Positions 55,424-64,000 of a stretch of DNA of 64,000 nucleotides are shown here, in pieces. The translations under genes were made by a program, and so were the position numbers. The notes beneath the pieces are model-generated. The model had not been told where the DNA came from and searched no databases. It saw nothing but the letters and a program-made list of their open reading frames with translations. Each line of letters starts with the position of its first letter. Within the stretch, counting starts at the first letter, position 1. Origin of the DNA: Xanthostigma xanthostigma (Eukaryota; Arthropoda; Insecta; Raphidioptera; Raphidiidae); contig OY754472.1 in the NCBI GenBank assembly GCA_963575645.1, positions 744,001-808,000 of the forward strand, in the 5' to 3' direction.

Positions 55424-55735
55424 AACTTTTAAGTTATACGCTTTTATTGTACAATCGATAATGCACTAAGAAAATAATTATGAGTCGCCATAGGGGGCTT
55501 TGATTAAACTAAAATAAAATCGTGGGCCGTATTTATAGTTACATTATGATCAAAGAAGACAGTCGAAAACTAAATACTATTTGCAATCTCAAATAAATGA
55601 AAGTTTTCTACTACATGTCGCCCACGATTTTATTTTAGTTAAATCAAAGCCCCCTATGGTAACTCATAATTAGTTTCTAGTTTTTAGTACATTTTCGATT
55701 GTACAAGAAAATCGTTTAACTTAAAAAGCTTTTTT
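55424..55735. mobile_element. Foldback element with ~110-bp arms
   Basis: The left arm (through ATAGGGGGCTTTGATTAAAC and AAATAAAATCGTGGG) is inverted at 55617-55735 (CCCACGATTTTATTTTAGTT and AAAGCCCCCTATGG). The loop is about 85 bases. Only one copy is in the window. Confidence 0.65.
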
Positions 55736-55936
55736 GCCTATTGTAATGTATTTTGCATTTATATGATCAATATAAATGCTGGAAACACAATGAATTTATT
55801 CTTTACAAAAATGAATAATTTTACAATCTAAAGTAATTATGTAACTACCGAATCTATAGTAATTATTATGTAAAGTTAGGACTGTACAAAATACATTACA
55901 CCTATTTTTATTTTTCACTTCTTAGTGTGCTTTATT

Positions 55937-56019
55937 ATAGCTATTGTTTGCTATAAAAAAATTAATTTTTGCGACGTAACATTGGATGTTTCTTAACAAT
56001 TGTAGCAAACAATAGCTAT
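55937..56019. repeat. Short inverted-repeat element
   Basis: Perfect 17-bp arms ATAGCTATTGTTTGCTA (55937-55953) and complement (56003-56019) around about 50 bases. It could be a minimal MITE. Confidence 0.5.
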
Positions 56020-56025
56020 ATCTAG

Positions 56026-56502
56026 CGTTATTAGTAACAATGTTTTTAAACAAATGTGAACAATGTAACATTCTCTTACGAAATTGTATAATTATTTATT
56101 TCTTAATAAAATTATTTATGGAAAAAAATTCTATTTACCAATTTTTAAAATCCTGACGTTCTCTGATCCTGCCCCGTTCTTTACGTGAAATAAGTAGATA
56201 CACTAAACCAATATTTACATTTCACGTGAAAAAATAACAAAACAGCACTTTCAACGTGTCCAGTTAAAAACACTTTCCGAAATTGCACTTTTTACACATA
56301 AAATAATACTAATGTTCAAATCACAAACAAGTACTGAACAGGCAGAAAATTAAAATATTTTACTACTTCGCAAGGTCAATCAATGACATAATTAATCAAG
56401 ATTTGATAGGATACTTACATATTATACTGTGTTCGGTACACAGTGATCCAAAAGTAAAAATATTACTGCTGTATTATTATAATGGAACTATAATTGTTTG
56501 AT
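56026..56502. other. AT-rich stretch, nothing recognised
   Basis: No feature is supported. Confidence 0.3.
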
Positions 56503-56820
56503 AATGTTGTTGATATTGATATTGATATTTATTTAGTCAGTCGGGAATTTACAAAAAAAAAATCCATTTGACATTGTCATTAAATACAAAATAAAACATT
56601 TAAAATACAATTATATACACATTAAAATTTAGAGGATAAAAACTCATCAACACTATAAAAACATTTTAATAATAAAAAACATTTAAATTTATTTTTAAAA
56701 TTTGTAAAGGTTTTAGCATCCTTAATTAAAATAGGTATTTTATTGTAAATAATACCGCAAACATACTTCGGACTTTTTTTTAATAGGCTAAGCCTGTGCT
56801 TTTCACTAAAACGTAACGTC
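56503..56820 (-). pseudogene. LINE 3' end: reverse-transcriptase C-terminal tail and 3' UTR
   Basis: The minus frame ending at 56622 reads SPKYVCGIIYNKIPILIKDA, then KFKCFLL and CFYSVDEFLSSKF. YNKIP..IK.., F..K.+..LL and FYS..EFL are the C-terminal hallmarks of Jockey/CR1-like LINE polymerases. The 3' UTR ends in ATATCA repeats (about 56511-56532), a typical tandem tail. The 5' side is cut off at a PLE-2 fragment (56813-56860). Sequence differs from the other two LINE tails in the window, so it is another family or a distant relative. Confidence 0.72.
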
Positions 56821-56860
56821 AGGTAGAAATACCAATGGACCACGGCATATAAGCACATGG
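56813..56860 (+). repeat. PLE-2 fragment
   Basis: ACGTCAGGTAGAAATACC and AATGGACCACGGCATATAAG match the right arm of the 16945 and 24230 foldbacks. It forms the 5' junction of the LINE remnant. Confidence 0.6.
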
Positions 56861-57638
56861 CATGGGTTTATTATCAAACAAGCCGGCCAAGATGAGTCCA
56901 AAAGCACAATACATCTATCATAGGCTGTCAAAAAGCTGCACAGTTAGCGGACCATCCTGACTAAAGCATATGAGATCAGCATGGTTATCAAATTATTGTA
57001 TTGTCATCGAGCCTACATAAATATGCAAAATTTCAAAGTAATAGATCAAGTAGAAGTGGTTCAAAATCGACCAGCAAGATTTCACCCAAACTGACTGACT
57101 GACTCACTGTCAAACATCTGAAGTTGAACAAATGCTTGTTTATAAAGACAAAAAGGTACCGACGACAATTAATGAGATAGAGGGAAATGAAAGTCACAGG
57201 TGTTAGAACATTATCAGGGTGGATAATTAAAGGTGTAACTAGTGCCTCGGGCTGTGTTCATTCTAGCAAATAAACAAGAAAGCAATTGTTGGTTTATACA
57301 CTTATTTAATTTATTAACGCGTGTCTTTTCCATGAATACTTAAGGATAAATGTCGTTTAAATACTATTCAAAGTAATATTAAAATTGTAGGTTTTCAAAG
57401 AGAAAAAAAAAACTATTTGAAATATTACCATTTATTCTCTTGACTCTATTACAAGTTCCATCATCATTGCGTTCCTGTTCTACCATGCTGTTGAATTTTT
57501 CAAGGTAATAAGAAATTGGCACATGGGTCAACCCCTGAAGCGGAAAAAAATCATTTATTCTTTCGTCGAGAAATTTTGGTCAGATCCCTAGGTCCCACTA
57601 TCCGACCGACGCCAATAGTGTAGGTTCCTTATGGAAAA
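56861..57638. other. Unassigned stretch
   Basis: Moderate AT; no frame or repeat family recognised. Confidence 0.3.
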
Positions 57639-58053
57639 TCTATATATATACATATATAAAATTCCCGTGTCACAATTTTTGCCGCGCTAATCTCCGAAAC
57701 CACTGGGCAGATTTTAATGAAATTTGGTAAATGTGTCTTTCTTGCTGCAAGTTACGTTATAGGATAGATAGTATTTATTAAATATTTTGTACAAAATTAC
57801 GGTATTTTCTCAAAAAAAAAACTGTTTTAGTAACACGTAACGACATCTGTTCTGTCAGAAGTCAGTTTTGTTTGTTTGCTTCTGAACTAATATTAGTTCA
57901 GAAGCAAACAAAACTGTTTTAGTACAAAATAGCGACATCTGTTAGAACTTGCAATTTGATCAAAGTTATCAGTTCAGACACTGGGCCGAAAGCGAAATAC
58001 ATTTTGCAGATTTATATCTATCGCACCCGGGTGAAACCGGAACGGACCACTAC
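57639..58053 (+). mobile_element. Helitron Hel-3a
   Basis: It begins TCTATATATATACATATATA after A. The interior holds an inverted pair (CTGAACTAATATTAGTTCAG at its centre, about 57880-57905). It ends ACCCGGGTGAAACCGG then GGACCACTAC, a mutated CTAG end. It is 16 bases from the next Helitron. Confidence 0.75.
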
Positions 58054-58069
58054 AACAGTTTTGTTACAA

Positions 58070-58664
58070 TCATATATATTAATACGCTAAGGTTTAAGAT
58101 GTTTGCCTCACTTTTTAGAAAAAACCTGACAATTTCTTCACATAAATTATATATCATTTTACAGATAATTGCTTGCTCTACTGACATCGACAACTAAAAA
58201 ATTTATTATTGCTTTTGTTTTTGTAAATTAATTAAAATACAGCAACGCTGAACAACGTCTGCCATCTGACGGCTTTAATTTTTAAACAACGTCAACACTT
58301 CGATCTGTCATCTGACCTTCATATTGTAATACAACAGACACAATACTGCATACTGCCATCTGACGGCTTTAATTTTGAAACAGCGAGCAACGCTGAACAA
58401 CGTCACAGCAATGCTGCATGATGCCATCTGACGGCTTAGCTCAACGCTTTTTCTACTTGTGCCTCTATATGACAATTTTAGTAAAATATTTCTTCGATCT
58501 GTCATCTGAGCTTCATATTGTAATACAACAAAAAGAAGAACGTTATAAGCAGTGTGCAAAATTAGAAACGAATTGAATACCTGCAATCATATTTAAAAAA
58601 TAATTTTGTAAAGTGATAATTATTATACTTATTTAGTGCGAATAATTCGCACAGGTCATACTAG
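58070..58664 (+). mobile_element. Helitron Hel-4c
   Basis: TCATATATATTAATACGCTA after A (58069); terminal hairpin GTGCGAATAATTCGCAC, AGGTCATACTAG, then T (58665). Both ends are intact. No helicase. Confidence 0.88.
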
Positions 58665-59453
58665 TATAAAATAAAATATCATTACTATACTAAAAGTCAA
58701 CCACTCTAGTATTTTTAGACAAACCAAATACTTTGACTTTCATCCATTTGCAGCGGTGGATTCTGCTAATTGATGACAATGTCGCTCTTCTGTGGCAAAA
58801 GTATTAAAGGCAGTCTTACTTAAAAATCTTTTCATTAAAGCCAAGTTTCAAGCCTGTTCCGTGACTTCTCGACATAATGGCGTCTTCTACACTTCACTAC
58901 TCGTTTCCTCCATTAACAGTGCCGTGCGCTGATAATTAGAGTCGGGATAAAGTGCGTATTTTGCGAGACGTGCTGAACCGATTTCAATGAAATTTTGAAA
59001 ATGTGTCTCGCTTGCTGCAACTTACGCTATAAGATAGATTTTTTATTAAATATTTTGGACAAAAATTACGGTGTTTTGTGAAATAAACTGTTTTAGATAC
59101 ATGAATGAATATTAGTTCAGAAGCAAACAAAGAAAACTGTTTTAGTACCAAATAGTGACATCAGTTAGAATTCGGTCAAAGCTATTAGTTCAGAAGCTAA
59201 TCTGGTCGAATTTGCACTCAAAGCTATTAGTTCAGACGCTGGGCCGCAAAAATACATTTTGCAGAATTATACAGGGTGTCCCACGACACGATTTCCATAG
59301 CCTGGGACTGTGTTGCTGGGGTGATTTCAAGTCAAAAATGTCTAATGAACATATACCCGGAACGCTATCCTAACTGAGCTAGAAGTATTTGAAATTTTAG
59401 ATAAGTAGTAGTAATTCCCTATTAATTTAAAAACCATTTAAAAATAAATCGCT

Positions 59454-59586
59454 TTATTGAATTAGTTGCTTAAAATGTCCACCCAGTTGCTGTATACATA
59501 GTCTAGCTCTTCTTAGAATTGAAGTGGTAGCTCTGCGAAGACTCTCATAATCAGCACGAATAAATACTAATGGTGATTCACAGCCA
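59454..59586 (-). pseudogene. Transposase C-terminal remnant
   Basis: The minus frame reads RADYESLRRATTSILRR then RLCIQQLGGHFKQLIQ and stop, with AATAAA overlapping the stop. A closing CI..GGHF motif is common at the C-terminus of Tc1/mariner-superfamily (IS630-like) transposases. No DDE catalytic residues remain, so it is non-functional. Confidence 0.5.
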
Positions 59587-60086
59587 CCTGGTCTTTTTAA
59601 TAATAACAAAACAAACAGCCGAACCTAATACCTGCATTAGTGGGCTTACTTATTTAAAATTTCAAATGCTTCTAGCTCAGTTAGGATAGCGTTCCGGGTA
59701 TATGTTCATTAGACATTTTAAAGTGAAACTTTTATTCTATCGCCCCGAATTTTTCTGGCCGTCTGTTGCATATCGCATTACAGGCGGCCGCGGAGTAGGG
59801 GTAAAGTGAAAGGCGTTCGGAGTAGGCGCTCGGTAGAGCAGCCAAGGCCAATATGGCGGCGCCCATGGTTAGCATCAGCTGACCGTGTAGTATGTATAAC
59901 ACATAGTCAGTCTGTCATGCGGGCAACTGCTGTACAGTGTTTACATGTTTTTATTCGTGTATTCATGTGAATATTGTTGTTTATAATTAATCGTGATGGA
60001 TAAGTGTCTACAATCCAACGTCTACAATCCAATAAAAGTTTCACTTGCGCCGTGGTTTCTTAAAACCACACAACTGTTTTTCTTTT

Positions 60087-60647
60087 TTGACGTGATAACG
60101 TCTTATAAATTGATGAATCACCAATCTTATAAATTGATAAAACACCGGCTGCATGCACGAAAAAGTGTAACGTTCCGCTTGACCCTGTGCGTGCTTTTCT
60201 CGAAAACGGCCCTAACGATTTGGATGAAATTTACTGAAAAGGGATTTTGGGGGGCAAAAAATCGTTTTAGCTAGGTCTCATCTCTCGAAAAAATCGTTTT
60301 CATACAAATTTTATCATTATAAAAATCAATTTTTTGACGTATGAAAATACTTGAATATTGTAAGTAGGTTTTGGAATTTTATATAAACAGTGAAACAATT
60401 GTTTTCAAAATATTATGACAGTTAATCTTTGAGACTTAAAATAAATACGAAAGAAAGAAAGTTAAAAAAAACAATTATATTATAGGTGGTGAGTAATTTT
60501 AATAAATAAAATTAACCTAAATTTGAAGTGAAAGATGCAATATCATAGATTCGAATTATTATAATTATTATATAAATTTAGGTTATGTATTACGGAATAC
60601 GTTATCACGTAAAACTATCGTCCGTAAACCGACTTTACAGACAACCA
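60087..60647 (+). mobile_element. NA-1 element, copy H
   Basis: Standard ends and interior type 2. The ACGTT block is at its minimum and reads GTAACGTTCCGCTTGACC. It sits in a T-rich spot just inside the right inverted repeat of the Tc1-like element. Confidence 0.8.
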
Positions 60648-60760
60648 TTTTTTTTTTGACTTGAAATCACCCCAGCAACACAGTCCCAGGTTATATGGCA
60701 GTCATGTCGTGGGACATCCTATATCTATCGCATCCGGGTGAAACCGGGACGGACCGCCAG

Positions 60761-61263
60761 TAGAATAAAATTCGACGGGGCACGCCACTCGTCGCAGTAA
60801 CATAAAGTGGTAGAACAACTACTAATGGCAACACGGTTGACATATTAAGCTCAATGACATCACTTCAGCAGTGGTTCTCTGTTAGACAGACGTCGCACTA
60901 TATACACAGAGTGACAGAAGGCTATTTCTTTCAAAATGAAAGCCGCTATCGGAAATGTCTGTGATTAATTCTGCATTGTTGTCGCAGATTACCAACCTAA
61001 CATAAAAAGACAAGATCCCCTAAAACTTCGTCGTGTCAGAATAAGTACAGAGAAATTTTATCGTATCTCTCGCCTACCTCGTTTTTTGCTACAAACATTG
61101 ACTAAAATTTCGTTCTACCCTTAATTTATTTTGCAGATTGAATATTTTATTACACGCTATATATTAACTTCACTTGTAAGTTTGTATGTATGTTTGTAAC
61201 TTTTATTTGGACTACAGCAAGTCGTTTATAAAGCGGTATAATATGCCAGCCCAGTAAGTACAC
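60761..61263. other. Unassigned stretch
   Basis: No gene or repeat family recognised. Confidence 0.3.
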
Positions 61264-61632
61264 TGGCAGCCGTGCGGTCTAAGGCACGGGTCTTTGCTGA
61301 CGTCAACTCTCGGCATCACGGGTCGTGGGTTCTAATCCCGTCCACGCCGAAAAAAAAAATTGTTGCTTTTTCGGCAAATTTTTGACAATAAATCGAACTA
61401 AAAAGTGGAAAATAAATATAGTTTAAAAAAAACTAAAAAGCACGCTTTATATCAAACTAAAAAGTGAAAAATAAATATAGTTTAAAAAAAAAACTAAAAA
61501 ACACGCTTTATATCGAACTAAAAAGTAAAAAATATTTTTTTTAAAATAAGTTTAAAAAGCGTGGGGCACTTTTTAAGCTTATTTTAAAACAAATATTTTT
61601 TTTAGTTTTTTTTAAACTACTTATATTTATTT
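61264..61632 (+). mobile_element. SINE-2 copy 2
   Basis: Head GGCAGCCGTGCGGTCTAAGG..GGGTTCTAATCC..CCACGCC, then tandem tail units with TCGAACTAAAAAGT and TATCAAACTAAAAAGT. It ends in a small AGCGTGGGGCACTTTTTAAG palindrome. It is the most complete SINE-2, and its A box is mutated relative to 26465. Confidence 0.7.
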
Positions 61633-61709
61633 TTATTTTGAAAATAAATGTCGATTATATTTTTAGTGTTCATTTTGCAAAAAAAAAACTATAGTAATGA
61701 TAACAGTTA

Positions 61710-62116
61710 CGGCCGCTGCATACGAGACTGGATTTGCTGCTGTTTCCTTGCTAGATTCGACTACCAGTTTTCTAGCGCTGGTTTTCTTGATTGCTTTTAT
61801 GTGTTCGCTTCACACGAGACGTCTTTTCGAGATAGAACGGTAACAAAAGTGGACGTTTATTGTCTCTGAACAGAACACACAGAGTTTGTTTGTGGGCGTT
61901 TGTTCGTGTCGACCACGTGACAAGATACGGTTTTCTGATTGGTTCTTGCTCAGAGCAAGCAGCGAACCTAGCAAGAAAAATAGCCCCTGTTCTAGTTTTA
62001 AAATCTATCTCGTGAGCCAGCAGGCGAGCCCGCCGTGACGTAATTTCAAGCCTCGTAGCCTTCCTATCCGCCAGCAGAAGTCCCAGCAGTATTTCCAGCC
62101 TCGTGTGCAGAGGCCT
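61710..62116. mobile_element. Harbinger-like MITE, copy 2, with TTA duplication
   Basis: Ends CGGCCGCTGCATACGAGACT and, inverted, AGGCCTCTGCACACGAGGCT are flanked by TTA (61707-61709 and 62117-62119). The interior shares TGTCTCTGAACAGAACACAC with 25543-26884. At 407 bp it lacks that copy's nested insertions. Confidence 0.78.
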
Positions 62117-62119
62117 TTA

Positions 62120-62424
62120 TTAATGATACAGTTCATATCAAATAAAACATCGGAACAAAAATATTATACCAACTTCATAAAAAAAAAACTAAAAAGTTAA
62201 GACGAAATGAAGGCATGTGTAGAGGTTATGTTTGATATCATCGGATAAAGAAGATATTGTGTATACTAAGATCTCATAAATAATGTAAAGTTAGTAGCAA
62301 ACTTGTAAAAAATATTATGTTGGATAAAATAATACAGTGAAACATTCTATTGCGGCAAGTATGCTTGAGTGCTAACAACCCCACTATGCCCCTCTTTCCC
62401 TATTTATATTTGATTTTTACATCA
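62120..62424. other. AT-rich stretch, nothing recognised
   Basis: No feature is supported. Confidence 0.3.
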
Positions 62425-63134
62425 CTAGAGTGACCTGTGCGAATTATTCGCACTAAATAAGTATAATAATTATCATTTTACAAAATTATTTTTTAAATAT
62501 GATTGCAGGTATTCAATTCGTTTCTAATTTTGCACACTGCTTATAACGTTCTTCTTTTTGTTGTATTACAATATGAAGCTCAGATGACAGATCGAAGAAA
62601 TATTTTACTAAAATTGTCATATAGAGACGCAAGTACCAAAAGCGTTGAGCTAAGCCGTCAGATGGCATCATGCAGCATTGCTGTACGTTGTTCAGTGTTG
62701 CTCGCTGTTTCAAAATTAAAGCCGTCAGATGGCATCATGCAGCATTGCTGTACGTTGTTCAGTGTTGCCCGCTGTTTCAAAATTAAAGCCGTCAGATGGC
62801 ATCATGCAGCATTGCTGTACGTTGTTCAGTGTTGCTCGCTGTTTCAAAATTAAAGTCGTCAGATGGCAGTATGCAGTATTTACAATATGAAGGTCAGATG
62901 ACAGATCGAAATGTTGACGTTGTTTCAAAATTAAAGCCGTCAGATGGCAGACGTTGTTCAGCGTTGCTGTTAATTAATTTACAAAAACAAAAGCAATAAT
63001 ACATTTTTTAGTTGTCGATGTCAGTAGAGCAAGCAATTATCTGTAAAATGATATATAATTTATGTGGAGAAATTGTGTGGTTTTTTCTAAAAAGGGAGGC
63101 AAACATCTTAACCTTAGCGTATTAATATATATGA
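62425..63134 (-). mobile_element. Helitron Hel-4d with internal tandem triplication
   Basis: On the minus strand it starts TCATATATATTAATACGC after A and ends with hairpin GTGCGAATAATTCGCAC, AGGTCACTCTAG, then T. It is about 110-125 bp longer than Hel-4b and Hel-4c because a 67-bp unit is present three times. The 116-codon plus frame 62503-62853 runs through the tandem units. Confidence 0.88.
62657..62857 (+). repeat. Three 67-bp tandem units
   Basis: Starts of GTCAGATGGC at 62657, 62724 and 62791, with the next partial unit at 62858, give an exact 67-base period. The units are nearly identical (CTCGCTG versus CCCGCTG in one). Single-copy equivalents exist in the other Hel-4 members. Confidence 0.9.
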
Positions 63135-63273
63135 TTTTTAAATTCGCAGAACAGGAGACATTGCTATAGATCAGTCGATATGAAATTTATATTCATGGTG
63201 TGGCAGTGATAAAATATCACTCTTTTCATTTCTGGCTGAACGCAGACGGAATGACAGATTTTTATCTATCAGT

Positions 63274-63567
63274 TCAACTGTACATAAAATTGTGTTGAGA
63301 AACTGGGCTAATGGCTTGTGAGAACGTGACCACCTTGCACGATCCCCGAACCGAATACGACAGTCGCGTCGCGTGAGACTGTGAACAGGGTTCGCCCGGC
63401 GTTTCTGCGTCGCTGTCACAGTCTCGCGGGACATCGCCTTGAGCTGGCTTTGACGTGCGGACCGTACCGCAGACGAAGGGACGACGACTAGGTGAGCGGG
63501 TACCCAATTTTACCGCAGCGGGGGAGTCGTTCTTCGACGTTTGTTTTGTTGTTGAAGATGTTGACAT
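63274..63567 (-). other. Possible coding exon (weak)
   Basis: A GC-richer patch holds an open frame from an ATG at 63565-63567 in a fair context (AAACATGT). It encodes a Ser/Thr/Arg-rich, low-complexity start (MSTSSTTKQTSKNDSP) without a recognised domain. Candidate GT splice donors lie within it. It could be a host first exon or the 5' part of a retroelement. The same frame is also open upstream of that ATG to 63801. Confidence 0.2.
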
Positions 63568-63810
63568 GTTTCCTCGTAAAGCCTGTTTTAAACTGGACCG
63601 AATTTTGACGTAAAAAGATACTGTGTATTTTACACTACACACTACAGAAGAAAAAACATTCAGTCCTACTTTCACCTCTGAATTAAAATTAGACATATTG
63701 GTGGCAGAGTTTCGGGAGGCTAGACTTTTTTGTAGGAAATTTCCTGCTCTTTCAGATATCTGCAATATTTTTTGAGATATTCGCAAAAAACCAAACCTCA
63801 CTTTTTAACC

Positions 63811-64000
63811 GACTTCAAAAAAGGAGGAGGTTCTATATTTGACTGTATATATTTTTTCTTTTTTTTATGTATGTTCACCGATTTCTCCGTCAATTATGGA
63901 CCGATTTTCAAAATTCTTTTTTTATTCGAAAGAGTGCACTTCCGAGGTGATCCCATCGGAACCAAGTCAGGATCTGATGGTGGAATCCGGAGAAATCGAG
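63811..64000 (+). repeat. Start of a common lepidopteran-type interspersed repeat
   Basis: AACCGACTTCAAAAAAGGAG, then GAGGTTCT and a T-rich ATGTATGTTCACCGATTTC stretch, is a sequence type I recall as abundant in moths and butterflies. The class is uncertain. It runs off the window end. Confidence 0.45.

Larger units (their letters stand above)
59272..60719. mobile_element. Tc1/mariner-like element nested in Hel-3b
   Basis: About 65-bp terminal inverted repeats (CAGGGTGTCCCACGACAC.., GGACTGTGTTGCTGGGGTGA in both) lie between TATA copies at 59268-59271 and 60720-60723, consistent with TA-targeting. Inside, a second inverted repeat (ACCCGGAACGCTATCCTAAC at about 59357 and complement near 59682) frames a transposase C-terminal remnant. 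An NA-1 copy is inserted near the right end. Confidence 0.72.
58952..60760 (+). mobile_element. Helitron Hel-3b, interrupted by nested elements
   Basis: The body from about 58952 (GAACCGATTTCAATGAAATT; GAAAATGTGTCTCGCTTGCT) follows Hel-3a up to GCAGAATTATA. It resumes at 60720 with TATATCTATCGCATCCGGGT and ends GACGGACCGCCAG before T. The 5' TC end is not identifiable. The interruption is the 59272-60719 element. Confidence 0.7.

Noticed and set aside
62503-62853. 116-codon open frame as a gene
   Set aside because: It is produced by 67-bp tandem units inside a Helitron and has a repetitive, compositionally odd translation.
62657-62857. CRISPR array
   Set aside because: Contiguous tandem units with no spacers, in a eukaryotic Helitron.

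Overview
The window looks like an AT-rich, repeat-dominated intergenic or intronic stretch of an insect nuclear genome, most likely a moth or butterfly. The lepidopteran call rests on several Helitrons that start with TC, end in a GC hairpin plus CTAG and sit between A and T, on abundant tRNA-derived SINEs, and on many nested short transposons. I found no convincing host protein-coding gene, rRNA, CRISPR array or bacterial-style operon. Nearly all short open frames lie inside repeats.

The one intact coding unit is a Ty3/gypsy-type LTR retrotransposon at 38617-43898 on the minus strand. It has two 467-bp LTRs that look identical by eye, a GCGG target duplication, a primer-binding site resembling initiator-Met tRNA, a purine tract, a gag frame and a long protease-RT-RNase H-integrase frame. 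Gag and pol share one reading frame and are separated only by a UGA followed by C, which suggests stop-codon readthrough. No env frame is present.

Layout: 1-10 kb holds SINE-1 copies, a Helitron carrying a tRNA-Lys-like sequence, a LINE tail, foldback elements and a pogo-like MITE. 10-20 kb holds an 0.8-kb repeat with a tRNA-like module, Penelope-like foldbacks, a 172-bp-arm palindrome and a TTAA-flanked MITE. 20-31 kb holds two more tRNA-bearing Helitrons, a Harbinger-like element with TAA duplications and a pair of hAT-like MITEs. 31-38 kb holds a SINE-1, a LINE tail, a Helitron and the second copy of the 0.8-kb repeat. 38.6-43.9 kb is the LTR element. 44-56 kb is sparser, with scattered MITEs. 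56-64 kb is a stack of Helitrons, including a three-deep nest of Helitron, Tc1/mariner-like element and NA-1, and ends in a GC-richer patch with a weak candidate exon.

The commonest family, named NA-1 here, has eight copies. It has constant ends, a terminal hairpin, a small variable repeat of ACGTT-type units and three alternative interiors. Family names (NA-1 to NA-7, Hel-1 to Hel-4, PLE-1/2, SINE-1/2) are local labels made by comparing copies within this window by eye; no database was searched. Boundaries are exact where a target duplication or terminal motif is stated and approximate otherwise.
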